A stretch of 64,000 nucleotides of DNA, from assembly GCF_019392335.1 (NCBI RefSeq), contig NZ_JAHXRQ010000004.1:62001-126000 (forward strand), read 5' to 3'. Positions 1 through 9,011 of this stretch are shown piece after piece. Below the pieces are notes generated by a model. The model saw only the letters and a list, made by a program, of their open reading frames with translations, did not search any database and was not told where the DNA came from. The stretch comes from Mameliella sp. CS4. GTDB taxonomy: Bacteria > Pseudomonadota > Alphaproteobacteria > Rhodobacterales > Rhodobacteraceae. A program made the position numbers and the translations under genes. Position 1 is the stretch's first letter. Each line of letters starts with the position of its first letter.

Positions 1-1206
1 GAGCGCGTAGTGCAGGCAAATGAAATCACGCACCTCGTCGTAAAGCCGTTCCATCTGGCGGTTGTATCGCGCGCGCAGCGGGTCGGGATAGCTGGTATCC
101 GGAAAGTAGGTGATGAGCTGGCGCACGGACATGTCGACCAGGTGAATGGCCGTCGATTCCAGCGGCTCTATGAACCCGCTCGACAGGCCTACGGCAACGC
201 AGTTTCGAACCCAGTTCTGCCGGTTGCGCCCGACGCGCATGGGGATCACCCGCGGTTCCAGCCCCTCGCCCGCGGGACCGACCCATTGCATGAATTCATC
301 CCGCGCCGCCTCGTCCGTCCGGTGGGCGCTGGAATAGACGTAGCCGGTGCCGACGCGGTTATAGAGCGGCACCCGCCAGGTCCAGCCCGCGCCAAGCGCC
401 GTCGACCGCGTCATCGGCTCGATATCGTCGGTCAGATGCGGCACCTGCACTGCCATCGCCCGGTCGTTGGCCAGGTATTTGGAGTAGCTGAGGAATTCGC
501 TCCCCAGTGCCTGATTGATGATCAGTCCACGAAACCCGGTGCAATCCAGCACCAGCTCGACCGCGTGCCGCCCGCCCTTTTCCAGGTGCAGCGCCGCGAC
601 ATCACCCGTTTCGCTCAGCTCGACCTCTTGCAGGTTGTCGTAGACGTGATGAACACCGCGCGCGACGCAGGTCTCACGCAAAAGCGCCGCGAATTTCCCC
701 GCGTCGAGATGATAGGCAAAACCGGGGCCACGAGGATATTCGCCCGCCCGAAAAGGGCGCGGGCCGCGCATCTCCTCGCGCAGATCAAGGCACGGCGAGA
801 AAAGCTGTGCGAATTCAAGATCTCCCGCGCCGTACTTGAGGTAATAGGCCGCCAGCGGCACCCCATCGATCGGCGGCGGCGGGTCAAACGGGTTGACGTA
901 GCGGATCGGCGCGCCGGTCTCGTCCACGTTCCAGTGATCGAACAGAACGCCCAGCTTGAACGAACTGTTGCAGCAGCGAAAGAACTGCGCTTCCGATATC
1001 CCGCAGTCGGCCAGCGTGCGCGGCATGTTGGGCACCGTCGCCTCACCCACGCCGACCGTCGGGATATCCGGCGATTCGATCAGCGTGATCTCGATGGCGT
1101 CCTGCTGCGGGCGTTTCTCACACAGAAGACTGTTGAGCAGCGCGGCGGCCAGCCAGCCGGCCGTGCCACCCCCGACAATGGTGATGTTGCGGATTGGTGC
1201 CGTCAT
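1..1206 (-). CDS. Flavin-dependent tryptophan-type halogenase, C-terminus cut by window edge
   Basis: The frame is open from the ATG at 1206 to the left edge (402 residues seen; the family is usually about 500). An N-terminal FAD-binding motif VGGGTAGW lies at residues 11-18 and GVGEAT at 52-57. K84 in FKLG matches the catalytic lysine of PrnA-type halogenases. GWTWRVP (274-280) is the WxWxIP signature that blocks monooxygenation, here with V for I. FIEPLEST (345-352) carries the conserved glutamate. These enzymes use FADH2, O2 and halide to make HOCl for halogenating aromatic substrates. The substrate cannot be told from sequence, since many marine members act on unknown or polymer-bound substrates. 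No flavin reductase or biosynthetic partner is visible on the window side. Confidence 0.9.
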   Translation of the reverse strand, partial: MTAPIRNITIVGGGTAGWLAAALLNSLLCEKRPQQDAIEITLIESPDIPTVGVGEATVPNMPRTLADCGISEAQFFRCCNSSFKLGVLFDHWNVDETGAPIRYVNPFDPPPPIDGVPLAAYYLKYGAGDLEFAQLFSPCLDLREEMRGPRPFRAGEYPRGPGFAYHLDAGKFAALLRETCVARGVHHVYDNLQEVELSETGDVAALHLEKGGRHAVELVLDCTGFRGLIINQALGSEFLSYSKYLANDRAMAVQVPHLTDDIEPMTRSTALGAGWTWRVPLYNRVGTGYVYSSAHRTDEAARDEFMQWVGPAGEGLEPRVIPMRVGRNRQNWVRNCVAVGLSSGFIEPLESTAIHLVDMSVRQLITYFPDTSYPDPLRARYNRQMERLYDEVRDFICLHYAL

Positions 1207-1333
1207 GCCCAGTCCCCCTCGCAGGCTTTGAGGACCAGCCTACCCCAGCCCGGGCACAAAGCAATCCCGGCCCTTGACCCCGCGCGCAGGCCTGTCACAC
1301 CCGCGTCGTCCACCGCTGCTAGGCCACGCCTCC

Positions 1334-2578
1334 ATGACCGCCTATTCCACGTTGATCCAAGTCTTTGGCCGTATCGGGTTTCTGTCCTTTGGCGGTCCGG
1401 CCGCGCAAATCGCCCTGATGCACCGCGAACTGGTCGAGGAACGGCCCTGGCTGACGGAACAACAATTCCTGCGGTCCTTGAGTTTCTGCATGTTGCTGCC
1501 GGGGCCGGAGGCCATGCAATTGGCCACCTATGCGGGCTGGCGCCTGCGCGGCATTCCCGGCGGGCTGATCGCGGGCGGGCTTTTCGTGTTGCCCGGCGCC
1601 GTGGTGATCGCCCTGCTGGCGCTGCTCTACGCGCAATACGGTGCGCGCCCGGAAACCGAGGCGCTGCTTCTGGGCGTCAAGGCCTGCGTCGTGGTGATCG
1701 TGGCTCAGGCGCTGGTGCGGCTGTCGCGCAAGGCGCTCAAGGGAACACCGGACTACCTGGTTGCCGGGCTGTCCTTCCTGGCGATCTTCCTGCTTGGCCT
1801 GCCCTTTCCGCTGATCATCGCGCTGGCCGCACTCTGGGGCGCCTGCCGCGCCGCGGCCCCCGGCGAAACGCCCCCGGAACCGGCCTCCCGCAAAACCCGA
1901 CCGGCGACGATTATCCTCTGGGCCGCGCTCTGGCTCATGCCCCTGCCGATCCTCTGGTTGACCGGACAGGACTTGTTGTTCGACCTCGCGCTGTTTTTTG
2001 CCAAGCTTGCCGTGGTCACCTTTGGCGGTGCCTATGCGGTGCTGGCCTACATGGCGCAGGAAGTGGTCGAGACCCGCGCCTGGCTGGACGCGGCGCAGAT
2101 GGTCGATGCCCTGGGCCTGGCCGAAACCACCCCCGGCCCGCTGATCCTGGTGACGCAATTCGTGGGGCAGCTGACCGGACATGCCCAGGGCGGCCCCTGG
2201 CTGGCGCTGGCGGCGGGGGGGCTGACGCTCTGGATGACCTTCGTGCCCTGTTTTCTCTGGATCTTCGCGGGGGCGCCCTACATCGAAAACCTCCTGGCGC
2301 GACCCCGTCTGCAATCGGCCCTGGCCGCCATCACCGCCGCCGTGGTCGGCGTGATCCCGAACCTCTCGCTCTGGTTCGCGCTGCACGTTGTCTTTGCCGC
2401 GCTGACGCCGGTCGCGCTGGGGCCCGTGACCCTCGATCTGCCCCGGCCAGACACGCTGCGCTGGGAGGTTCTGCCGCTGACCGCCCTTGCCACGCTGCTG
2501 CTTGTCTGGGCAAAACGCGGTGTTCCTGTCACACTTGCCCTCTCGGCGGGGCTGGGATGGGCGCTCACGCTTGTGTGA
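1334..2578 (+). CDS. chrA: Chromate transporter ChrA, two-domain
   Basis: This 414-residue polytopic membrane protein is built of two homologous CHR halves. Each half starts with the family's FGGPAAQIA / FGGAYAVLAYM type glycine-rich motif (near residues 20 and 235) followed by a PGP loop (MLLPGPEAMQ, ETTPGPLIL). ChrA proteins export chromate across the inner membrane. The long-chain duplicated form is the typical one at about 400 residues. I chose the ATG at 1334 because the downstream sequence aligns with the usual N-terminus; an upstream ATG at 1274 would add 20 non-homologous residues. No chrB regulator is adjacent. Sulfate or another oxyanion is possible as a physiological substrate. Confidence 0.9.
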   Translation: MTAYSTLIQVFGRIGFLSFGGPAAQIALMHRELVEERPWLTEQQFLRSLSFCMLLPGPEAMQLATYAGWRLRGIPGGLIAGGLFVLPGAVVIALLALLYAQYGARPETEALLLGVKACVVVIVAQALVRLSRKALKGTPDYLVAGLSFLAIFLLGLPFPLIIALAALWGACRAAAPGETPPEPASRKTRPATIILWAALWLMPLPILWLTGQDLLFDLALFFAKLAVVTFGGAYAVLAYMAQEVVETRAWLDAAQMVDALGLAETTPGPLILVTQFVGQLTGHAQGGPWLALAAGGLTLWMTFVPCFLWIFAGAPYIENLLARPRLQSALAAITAAVVGVIPNLSLWFALHVVFAALTPVALGPVTLDLPRPDTLRWEVLPLTALATLLLVWAKRGVPVTLALSAGLGWALTLV

Positions 2579-2642
2579 CAATCACCCCTTTTCCTCCACG
2601 TCAAAAACAATATGGTGAGGGCACGTTCAGAAAGGTCCCGAA

Positions 2643-3113
2643 ATGTCCGAAGGCATCGACTACGGCAAACTCATGCACCGCGCCATGCGCGGGTTGATTC
2701 AGCAGGTTCTCGAGGATGTTCAGGAAAAAGGACTGCCCGGGGATCACCACTTTTTCATCACGTTCGACACCGGTCATCCGGATGCCGAGCTGGCCGATTG
2801 GCTGGCCGACCGCTATCCCGAGGAGATGACGGTGGTGATGCAGCACTGGTATGACGGATTGGACGTGGGCGATGACGGATTCGCGGTCACGCTGAACTTT
2901 GGCGATGCGCCGGAACGTCTGTATATCCCCTACGACGCGATCAAGACATTCGTCGATCCCTCCGTCGAATTCGGCCTGCGCTTTGAGAGCCAGGAGGACG
3001 AGGAAGACGGCGAGGACGATCCGACCCCGCCCGATGACGACGGCCCCGGCGGTGAACCGAAAGAGGAACACCAGGACGCAGAAGTCGTGAGCCTGGACCG
3101 TTTCAGGAAGTGA
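2643..3113 (+). CDS. sspB: SspB-like ClpXP adaptor (stringent starvation protein B family)
   Basis: This 156-residue protein matches the alphaproteobacterial SspB family. The N-terminal helix (YGKLMHRAMRGLIQQVLEDV) precedes a beta-rich substrate-binding core with the FFITFDT and YIPYDAIKTFVDPSVEFGL segments (about residues 36-115). After that comes an acidic low-complexity linker (EDEEDGEDD) and a short basic/hydrophobic tail, SLDRFRK, which is the expected ClpX-docking tail. SspB delivers ssrA-tagged and other proteins to ClpXP. It is monocistronic, ending about 155 bp before fumC. Confidence 0.88.
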   Translation: MSEGIDYGKLMHRAMRGLIQQVLEDVQEKGLPGDHHFFITFDTGHPDAELADWLADRYPEEMTVVMQHWYDGLDVGDDGFAVTLNFGDAPERLYIPYDAIKTFVDPSVEFGLRFESQEDEEDGEDDPTPPDDDGPGGEPKEEHQDAEVVSLDRFRK

Positions 3114-3269
3114 TCCCCGACCCATCCTGAGGATTTCCCGGTGCCGCGCTCTCACAGGCGATGAGGCACCGGCATTCTGACGCATGTTAACGGTATCCCG
3201 TGGTATGCCGCCTTGTCTTTCGCCGCTTCTGGGGTAAGAGGAAGACAACCCCATCAAGGAGGCATGTCC

Positions 3270-4664
<1,395 letters not shown>

Positions 4665-4677
4665 TGTCGACGGAGGG

Positions 4678-4735
4678 TGCGAGGGGCCAGCCCCTCGCGC
4701 TCCCCGGAGGTATTTTCAGAGAGAAGAAACAGGGG
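4678..4735 (+). repeat. 3'-end dispersed repeat, copy A
   Basis: A hairpin GAGGGG-ccag-CCCCTC (4681-4696) is followed by CTCCCCGGAGGTATTTT and AGAAGAAACAGGGG. It is very similar to copy D at 56121-56175 read on the minus strand, and shares the CCCCGGAG/TATTTT core with copies at 15151 and 35266. It lies directly downstream of fumC in the same orientation. Confidence 0.75.
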
Positions 4736-4765
4736 CGCCGGGCCATGTGTCCGGCGCCCTTTCTT
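4733..4765 (+). terminator. Rho-independent terminator after fumC
   Basis: A perfect 9-bp stem GGGCGCCGG (4733-4741) / CCGGCGCCC (4751-4759) with a 9-nt loop is followed by TTTCTT. It sits immediately downstream of repeat copy A. Confidence 0.8.
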
Positions 4766-4844
4766 CGTGATGACGGGCGTTTTCACCGACGGGATCGCTG
4801 CGCTGCGACGTATCAGCAGTGTTCCGATTGAAAGGAGGACCCCG

Positions 4845-5447
4845 ATGTCCCGTTTTTCTCCGTATTGGCTTTGGCTGGCCCTGTCCCTGCCCGGTCTGGG
4901 TATGGCTTATGATCTGGCCACTTCGACCAACCCGCGCATTGTCCATATCCTTGTGCATCCCACCGGCGAATTCGCCGCCCGGTTCCTGATCATCGCCATG
5001 CTGGCAACGCCCTTGATGCTGCTGTTCAAGGGCTGGCGCGGGCCGCGCTGGCTCAGGAAGAACCGCCGCTATTTCGGCGTGGCAGCCTTTGCCTACGCGC
5101 TGGCGCATACGGTGTTCTACCTCGTCGACAAGGCCACGCTGGAGCGGATCGTGGACGAGCTGCCCCGTCTTTACATCTGGACCGGCTGGCTGGCCTTCGC
5201 GATCTTCATTCCGCTGGCCGTGACCTCGATGGACTACTTCCTGCGCATCATGGGGCCGCGCTGGAAATCACTGCAACGCTGGACCTACCCCGCCGCCGTG
5301 CTGACCCTAGTGCATTGGGCCTCCCTGCATAACTGGGGCCATCCGGCGGCTGCTCTGGTGCATTTCGGCCCGCTGATCGCGCTTGAGGCTTACCGGATCT
5401 GGTACTGGTACCTGCGTCCGCGTCCGATGCGGACAAGCGGCGCCTGA
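4845..5447 (+). CDS. Ferric reductase-like transmembrane protein (MsrQ/YedZ-like)
   Basis: This 200-residue integral membrane protein has about six hydrophobic segments and the ferric-reductase-like fold. Heme-ligand-type histidines occur at H88 (ALAHTVFY), H157 and H162/H166 (LVHWASLHNWGH), spaced as in MsrQ. MsrQ is the heme b subunit that feeds electrons from the quinone pool to periplasmic methionine sulfoxide reductase MsrP. No msrP is adjacent, so the partner is either unlinked or different. The start at 4845 is supported by AAAGGAGG 6 nt upstream (4831-4838). Confidence 0.75.
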   Translation: MSRFSPYWLWLALSLPGLGMAYDLATSTNPRIVHILVHPTGEFAARFLIIAMLATPLMLLFKGWRGPRWLRKNRRYFGVAAFAYALAHTVFYLVDKATLERIVDELPRLYIWTGWLAFAIFIPLAVTSMDYFLRIMGPRWKSLQRWTYPAAVLTLVHWASLHNWGHPAAALVHFGPLIALEAYRIWYWYLRPRPMRTSGA

Positions 5448-5452
5448 TCGAC

Positions 5453-5497
5453 TTGTACAAAACGTCGGAAACCGCGTACGTTTTGTACAAAACGTAC
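5453..5497. promoter_or_regulatory. 22-bp perfect palindrome with an upstream copy 30 bp away (candidate operator)
   Basis: Positions 5476-5497 form a perfect palindrome centred on TTGTACAA (core ACGTTTTGTACAAAACGT). The 13-mer TTGTACAAAACGT recurs at 5453-5465 and 5483-5495, exactly 30 bp apart, so about three helical turns on the same DNA face. It ends 22 bp before the DUF4169 start codon. An operator for the downstream ribbon-helix-helix protein is an inference. Confidence 0.6.
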
Positions 5498-5519
5498 AGG
5501 TGTCGGCGGAGCGCAGGTC

Positions 5520-5693
5520 ATGTCCAAACCGGTCAATCTCAACCGCTTCAAGAAGCAGAAGGCGCGCGACGACAAGCGTCGCAAAGGTGATGAGAATGCC
5601 GCGCGCCACGGGGTAAGCAAGTCACAAAAGGACCTGGCCCAGGCCCGGCGAGACAAGGCGGATCGCGATCTCGACGGGCACGAAAAGGAATGA
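5520..5693 (+). CDS. DUF4169 family small basic protein
   Basis: This is a 57-residue, highly charged protein (MSKPVNLNRFKKQKARDDK... ending DGHEKE), rich in Lys/Arg/Asp and without hydrophobic segments. It fits the DUF4169 family, which is common in Rhodobacterales and Rhizobiales and has no known function. It overlaps the start of the next gene by ATGA, so the two are translationally coupled. The palindromic element at 5453-5497 lies just upstream. It could be an RNA- or DNA-binding accessory protein, but nothing in the sequence proves that. Confidence 0.75.
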   Translation: MSKPVNLNRFKKQKARDDKRRKGDENAARHGVSKSQKDLAQARRDKADRDLDGHEKE

Positions 5694-5917
5694 GCGGCCG
5701 CCCGGTCAAACATTCCCTGACACTGAAGGGGCACCGGACCTCGGTGTCCCTGGAAGAGGAATTCTGGCAGGAGTTTCGTCGCATCGCGCGGGAAGAAGGC
5801 CTGACAATCAATGCCTTGGCGACGGATATTGATGTGACCAGGGATCCGGACGTCGGGCTGGCCTCTTCTATCCGGGTGTATGTTTTGCAAAGGGCGCTCG
5901 CCTCACGTGATGCCTGA
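5690..5917 (+). CDS. Ribbon-helix-helix domain protein
   Basis: A 75-residue protein whose core HRTSVSLEEEFWQEFRRIAREEGLTINALATDI resembles the beta-helix-helix arrangement of RHH (CopG/Arc-like) DNA-binding proteins, followed by a C-terminal helix RVYVLQRALASRD. RHH proteins bind palindromic operators as dimers through the N-terminal strand. The gene starts inside the stop codon of the DUF4169 gene (ATGA), so the two form an operon. A toxin partner is not evident; the DUF4169 product is not a recognised toxin. Autoregulation through the upstream palindrome is plausible but unproven. Confidence 0.8.
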   Translation: MSGRPVKHSLTLKGHRTSVSLEEEFWQEFRRIAREEGLTINALATDIDVTRDPDVGLASSIRVYVLQRALASRDA

Positions 5918-5946
5918 GGGCCTGTCCACAAACACCTGTGACCAGG

Positions 5947-7023
5947 TCACGAGGCCGGGAAGACGAAACACCGATCACGGCGGATGCTCAGCCACATCGG
6001 TGTGCCCGGTTTCGGCAGAAAGACGTTGGGCACCGTGGCGCGCAGTTTTTCTCCGTCATGGTCCATTCGGAATTCCACCAGGCTTTCCGACCCCATGAAG
6101 CGCGCGCGCTGAACCACGCCCCGCGCCGGGGCGCCGGTCTTGGCAGAGGGGCTGGGGCCCTTGCCCGCGCGGTCAAAGTCGATGCCGACGTGCTGGGGCC
6201 GAAAGACGATCTCGACATGGCTGCCATCGGCATAGCCCGGCGCCAGGAATTGCCCAAAGGGCGTGGCCACGAGAGCGCCTTTAACTTCACCTCGGATCAT
6301 GTTGATATCGCTAAAAAATGCCACCGCCTCACGGTCTGCCGGGGCATTGTAGATGTTATAGGGCGCGCCGTGCTGGACGATATGCCCCTGCCGCATCAGC
6401 GCGATCTCGTCGGCCATGCGCATGGCCTCTTCGGGTTCATGCGTGACCAGCAGAACCGATGTGCCCTCTTCCTTGAGCAGTTCCAGCGTCTCGTCCCGGA
6501 TGCCGTCCCGCAGCCGGTTGTCGAGGCCCGAGAAGGGCTCGTCCATCAGCATCAGCCGCGGTTTCGGCGCCAATGCGCGGGCCAGCGCCACCCGCTGTTG
6601 CTCGCCGCCCGAAAGCTGGTGCGGATAATCGTCGATGTAACCGGACAGACCCACCCGTTCGAGGTAGTCCTTGGCCCGGGCCCGCTTGTCAGAGGCCGAG
6701 GTCTTGAGCCCGAAGGCCACGTTTTCGCCCACGCTAAGATGCGGAAACAACGCAAAATCCTGGAACATCAACCCGACGGAGCGGCGTTCCGGCGGCACCC
6801 GGAATACCGTGTCGCAGATCAGGTTGCCGTCGATGTAGATCGAACCCGCGTCCTGCATCTCGACCCCAGCGATGATGCGCAAGGTCGTCGATTTTCCGCA
6901 ACCGGACGGCCCCAGAAGGCAGGTCACCTTGCCCGGTTGAATACTCAGCGAAACGTTGTTCACCACCGCCTTGCCGTCGTAGCGGCGGATGATGTCGCGG
7001 ATCTCCAGTCGGGGTGCCTGCAC
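5947..7023 (-). CDS. ABC transporter ATP-binding protein, FbpC/PotA-like (TOBE domain)
   Basis: This 358-residue importer ATPase has Walker A GPSGCGKST, Q-loop MFQDFALFPH, signature LSGGEQQRVALARA, Walker B LMLMDEP and H-loop LLVTHEPEEA, followed by a C-terminal TOBE-type regulatory region (about residue 265 onward). Its closest relatives are ferric-iron (FbpC) and spermidine/putrescine importer ATPases. No permease or binding-protein gene is adjacent, so this is an orphan subunit here. A GTG at 7023 is chosen because AAAGGA lies 7 nt upstream on the minus strand; an ATG at 7056 would add 11 residues. Confidence 0.85.
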   Translation of the reverse strand: MQAPRLEIRDIIRRYDGKAVVNNVSLSIQPGKVTCLLGPSGCGKSTTLRIIAGVEMQDAGSIYIDGNLICDTVFRVPPERRSVGLMFQDFALFPHLSVGENVAFGLKTSASDKRARAKDYLERVGLSGYIDDYPHQLSGGEQQRVALARALAPKPRLMLMDEPFSGLDNRLRDGIRDETLELLKEEGTSVLLVTHEPEEAMRMADEIALMRQGHIVQHGAPYNIYNAPADREAVAFFSDINMIRGEVKGALVATPFGQFLAPGYADGSHVEIVFRPQHVGIDFDRAGKGPSPSAKTGAPARGVVQRARFMGSESLVEFRMDHDGEKLRATVPNVFLPKPGTPMWLSIRRDRCFVFPAS

Positions 7024-7101
7024 GGGGTGTCCTTTGTCGTGTCCGACGGAAAGCATCGGGTTTTCACAGACAGATAAAGCGGACAGCCCCGCCCCGCAAG
7101 G

Positions 7102-7644
7102 TCAGCCGCCCAGGGCCTTGCCCAGGCGCGGCAAACGGGCCTTTTTCATCAGGGCGCGCATGGTCCAGGTCTCGCCCGAAAGCCGGTCCGCCTCGGCCCG
7201 GACGGTTTCGCCGACCTGCGCCATGACCTCTGGCCGAGCCTGATGGAATCCCAGCAGAAAGCCATCGGGATCGGCTCGGCTCAGCCCCTCTTCGGCAAGG
7301 ACGTTGCGGGGAAAGTCGCTGGCGTTCATGGTGACGATGACATCCGCATAGCCTGCAATGGCCGCAGCCAGCACATGGGTGTCATTGGCATCCGGCAGCC
7401 AAAGGCGCTTTTCCAGCGACGGCGGGTATGTGACCTCGGCCCGGGGCCAGGCGGCACGGACCAGGGCGATCTCTGCCCGCGCCTGGGCCTCGCCGTCCGG
7501 GCCCAGCTTGCGCGCGGCGCGGGCCCATTCCTCGAGGATGCGTTCGGACCAGAGCGGTGTATAGAACCCCGCCCTGGCGGCGCCCAGAAGCACCTCGCGC
7601 ATCACGGTCGGATACAGGACGCAGGTGTCCAGCAGGACCTTCAC
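7102..7644 (-). CDS. PIN domain protein
   Basis: A 180-residue protein opening with [19 protein letters not shown], the PIN-domain first acidic motif (LLDT). It also has the internal [32 protein letters not shown] segment carrying the later conserved acids (D, D, N-x-x-DF). PIN domains are metal-dependent RNases. It begins with GTG at 7644 overlapping the rlmI stop codon (GTGA), so it is translationally coupled to rlmI and not paired with an antitoxin gene. That argues for a role linked to RNA processing rather than a classical VapBC toxin. It is conserved in Rhodobacterales as far as I recall. Confidence 0.75.
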   Translation of the reverse strand: MKVLLDTCVLYPTVMREVLLGAARAGFYTPLWSERILEEWARAARKLGPDGEAQARAEIALVRAAWPRAEVTYPPSLEKRLWLPDANDTHVLAAAIAGYADVIVTMNASDFPRNVLAEEGLSRADPDGFLLGFHQARPEVMAQVGETVRAEADRLSGETWTMRALMKKARLPRLGKALGG

Positions 7645-8849
7645 AGGCGGAAGACCAGCGCCTTGAGATAGCCGGATTCGGCCAGTTGCGGCAGCAGCGG
7701 GTGATCCGGCCCGGCAAAACCCGTGTGCAGCAGTTGCGCGCGGCGTCCAGAACGGCCGATCCCCCGGAGGCAGGCGCCGGTAAAGGCGTTCAGATCCGCC
7801 GCATGGGAGCAGGAACAAAGCACCAGATAACCGTCCTTGGCCACCAGCGGCGCGGCCAGGCGCGCCACGCGCTCATAGGCGCGCAATCCCTTTTCCAACG
7901 CGGGCTTGTTCGGGGCAAAAGCCGGCGGATCACAGATCACCAAGTCGAACCGCGCGTCTTCACCGGCCAGCGCCTCCAGCATGTCAAAGGCATCACCTTG
8001 CCGGGTGGCAAAGCGATTAGTCGCGCCCATGCGCTGTGCGCCCTCTTCGGCCAGGGCAAGCGCCGGGGCCGATCCATCGACCGCAAGCGCGCTGGTGGCG
8101 CCGCCCGCCAGCGCCGCCAGGGCAAAGCCGCCGACATGGGAAAAGACATCCAGCACGGAATGGCCCCGCGCCAGCCGGGCCACAAAGGCCTGGTTCTCGC
8201 GCTGGTCATAGAACAGGCCGGTTTTCTGCCCGCCGGTCAGATCGGCCATGTAGGTTGCGCCGTTCATCTCGACCGGCACAGCCGCGTCCGGCGCGGCCCC
8301 CCGCAACACCGTGTCCACGTCGTCGAGGCCTTCCAGCGTGCGGCCGCGCCCGGCGGCGTTCTTCAGCACGTTGGTCACGCCTGTGGCCGCAACCAGCGCC
8401 TCTGTCAGGATCTCAAGATGCGCCTCGGCCCAGGCGGCGTTCGGCTGCATCACGCAGGTGTCCCCGAAACGGTCGATCACGAGGCCGGGCAGCCCGTCAC
8501 CCTCGGCATGAACCAGCCGGTAAAAAGGCGCGTCATAAACGGCCTCGCGCAGCGACACCGCCTTGGCCAGCCGGGCATGGCACCAGTCGAAATCGACCAG
8601 TGCCGACGCATCGCGGTCCAGCACCCGCGCCACGATGCGCGAGCCCGGGTTGACCGCGACCGTGGCCAGGGGCTTGCGCTCGCCGTCCTCCAGCGTCGCG
8701 ATGCTGCCCGGCGCCAGCGCCTTGCTGCGCCGGTCCATGACCAGCTCGTTGTCAAAGACCCAGGGCGCGCCCCGGCGAATGGCGCGCGCGTTGGCCTTGG
8801 GTTTCAGCCGCAGGATCGGCCGGTCGGGTATGGTCTTGGAATCCGTCAT
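7641..8849 (-). CDS. rlmI: RlmI-like 23S rRNA (cytosine-C5) methyltransferase
   Basis: A 402-residue class I SAM-dependent methyltransferase with an N-terminal PUA-like domain ([23 protein letters not shown]) and a central insert. The Rossmann methyltransferase domain has SAM motif [16 protein letters not shown] (about residue 232) and the catalytic-loop motif VICDPPAFA. The KTGLFYDQR segment is typical of the RlmI/YccW group, which methylates C1962 of 23S rRNA. It is coupled to the downstream PIN gene by a GTGA overlap and faces away from edd. Confidence 0.87.
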   Translation of the reverse strand: MTDSKTIPDRPILRLKPKANARAIRRGAPWVFDNELVMDRRSKALAPGSIATLEDGERKPLATVAVNPGSRIVARVLDRDASALVDFDWCHARLAKAVSLREAVYDAPFYRLVHAEGDGLPGLVIDRFGDTCVMQPNAAWAEAHLEILTEALVAATGVTNVLKNAAGRGRTLEGLDDVDTVLRGAAPDAAVPVEMNGATYMADLTGGQKTGLFYDQRENQAFVARLARGHSVLDVFSHVGGFALAALAGGATSALAVDGSAPALALAEEGAQRMGATNRFATRQGDAFDMLEALAGEDARFDLVICDPPAFAPNKPALEKGLRAYERVARLAAPLVAKDGYLVLCSCSHAADLNAFTGACLRGIGRSGRRAQLLHTGFAGPDHPLLPQLAESGYLKALVFRL

Positions 8850-8944
8850 GCGTTTCGCTTAACTGCATTTGCGCGCCTGGGAAAGCGCCGCCGTGCAAGC
8901 AAATGCCCGACCCCGCGTGGTCGGCATACGATCCGGCCTTTACC

Positions 8945-8956
8945 GTTAGCGCTAAC
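8945..8956. promoter_or_regulatory. LacI-type operator GTTAGCGCTAAC upstream of edd-eda
   Basis: A perfect 12-bp palindrome, GTTAGCGCTAAC, with the central CG typical of LacI/GalR-family operators. It lies 56 bp before the edd start codon, where a repressor could block the promoter. The cognate regulator gene is not in this window. Confidence 0.6.
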
Positions 8957-9011
8957 TGTCGTATGTGAGGCGCATAGCCAAGCCAGAGACGATCCCCGGA
9001 GGGAGACCCGA

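Noticed and set aside
10..2697. 895-codon open frame on the plus strand
   Set aside because: It spans the halogenase (antisense) and the chromate transporter in another frame; neither part shows homology in this frame.
7102..7644. PIN protein as a VapC toxin
   Set aside because: There is no antitoxin gene beside it; it is translationally coupled to an rRNA methyltransferase gene.
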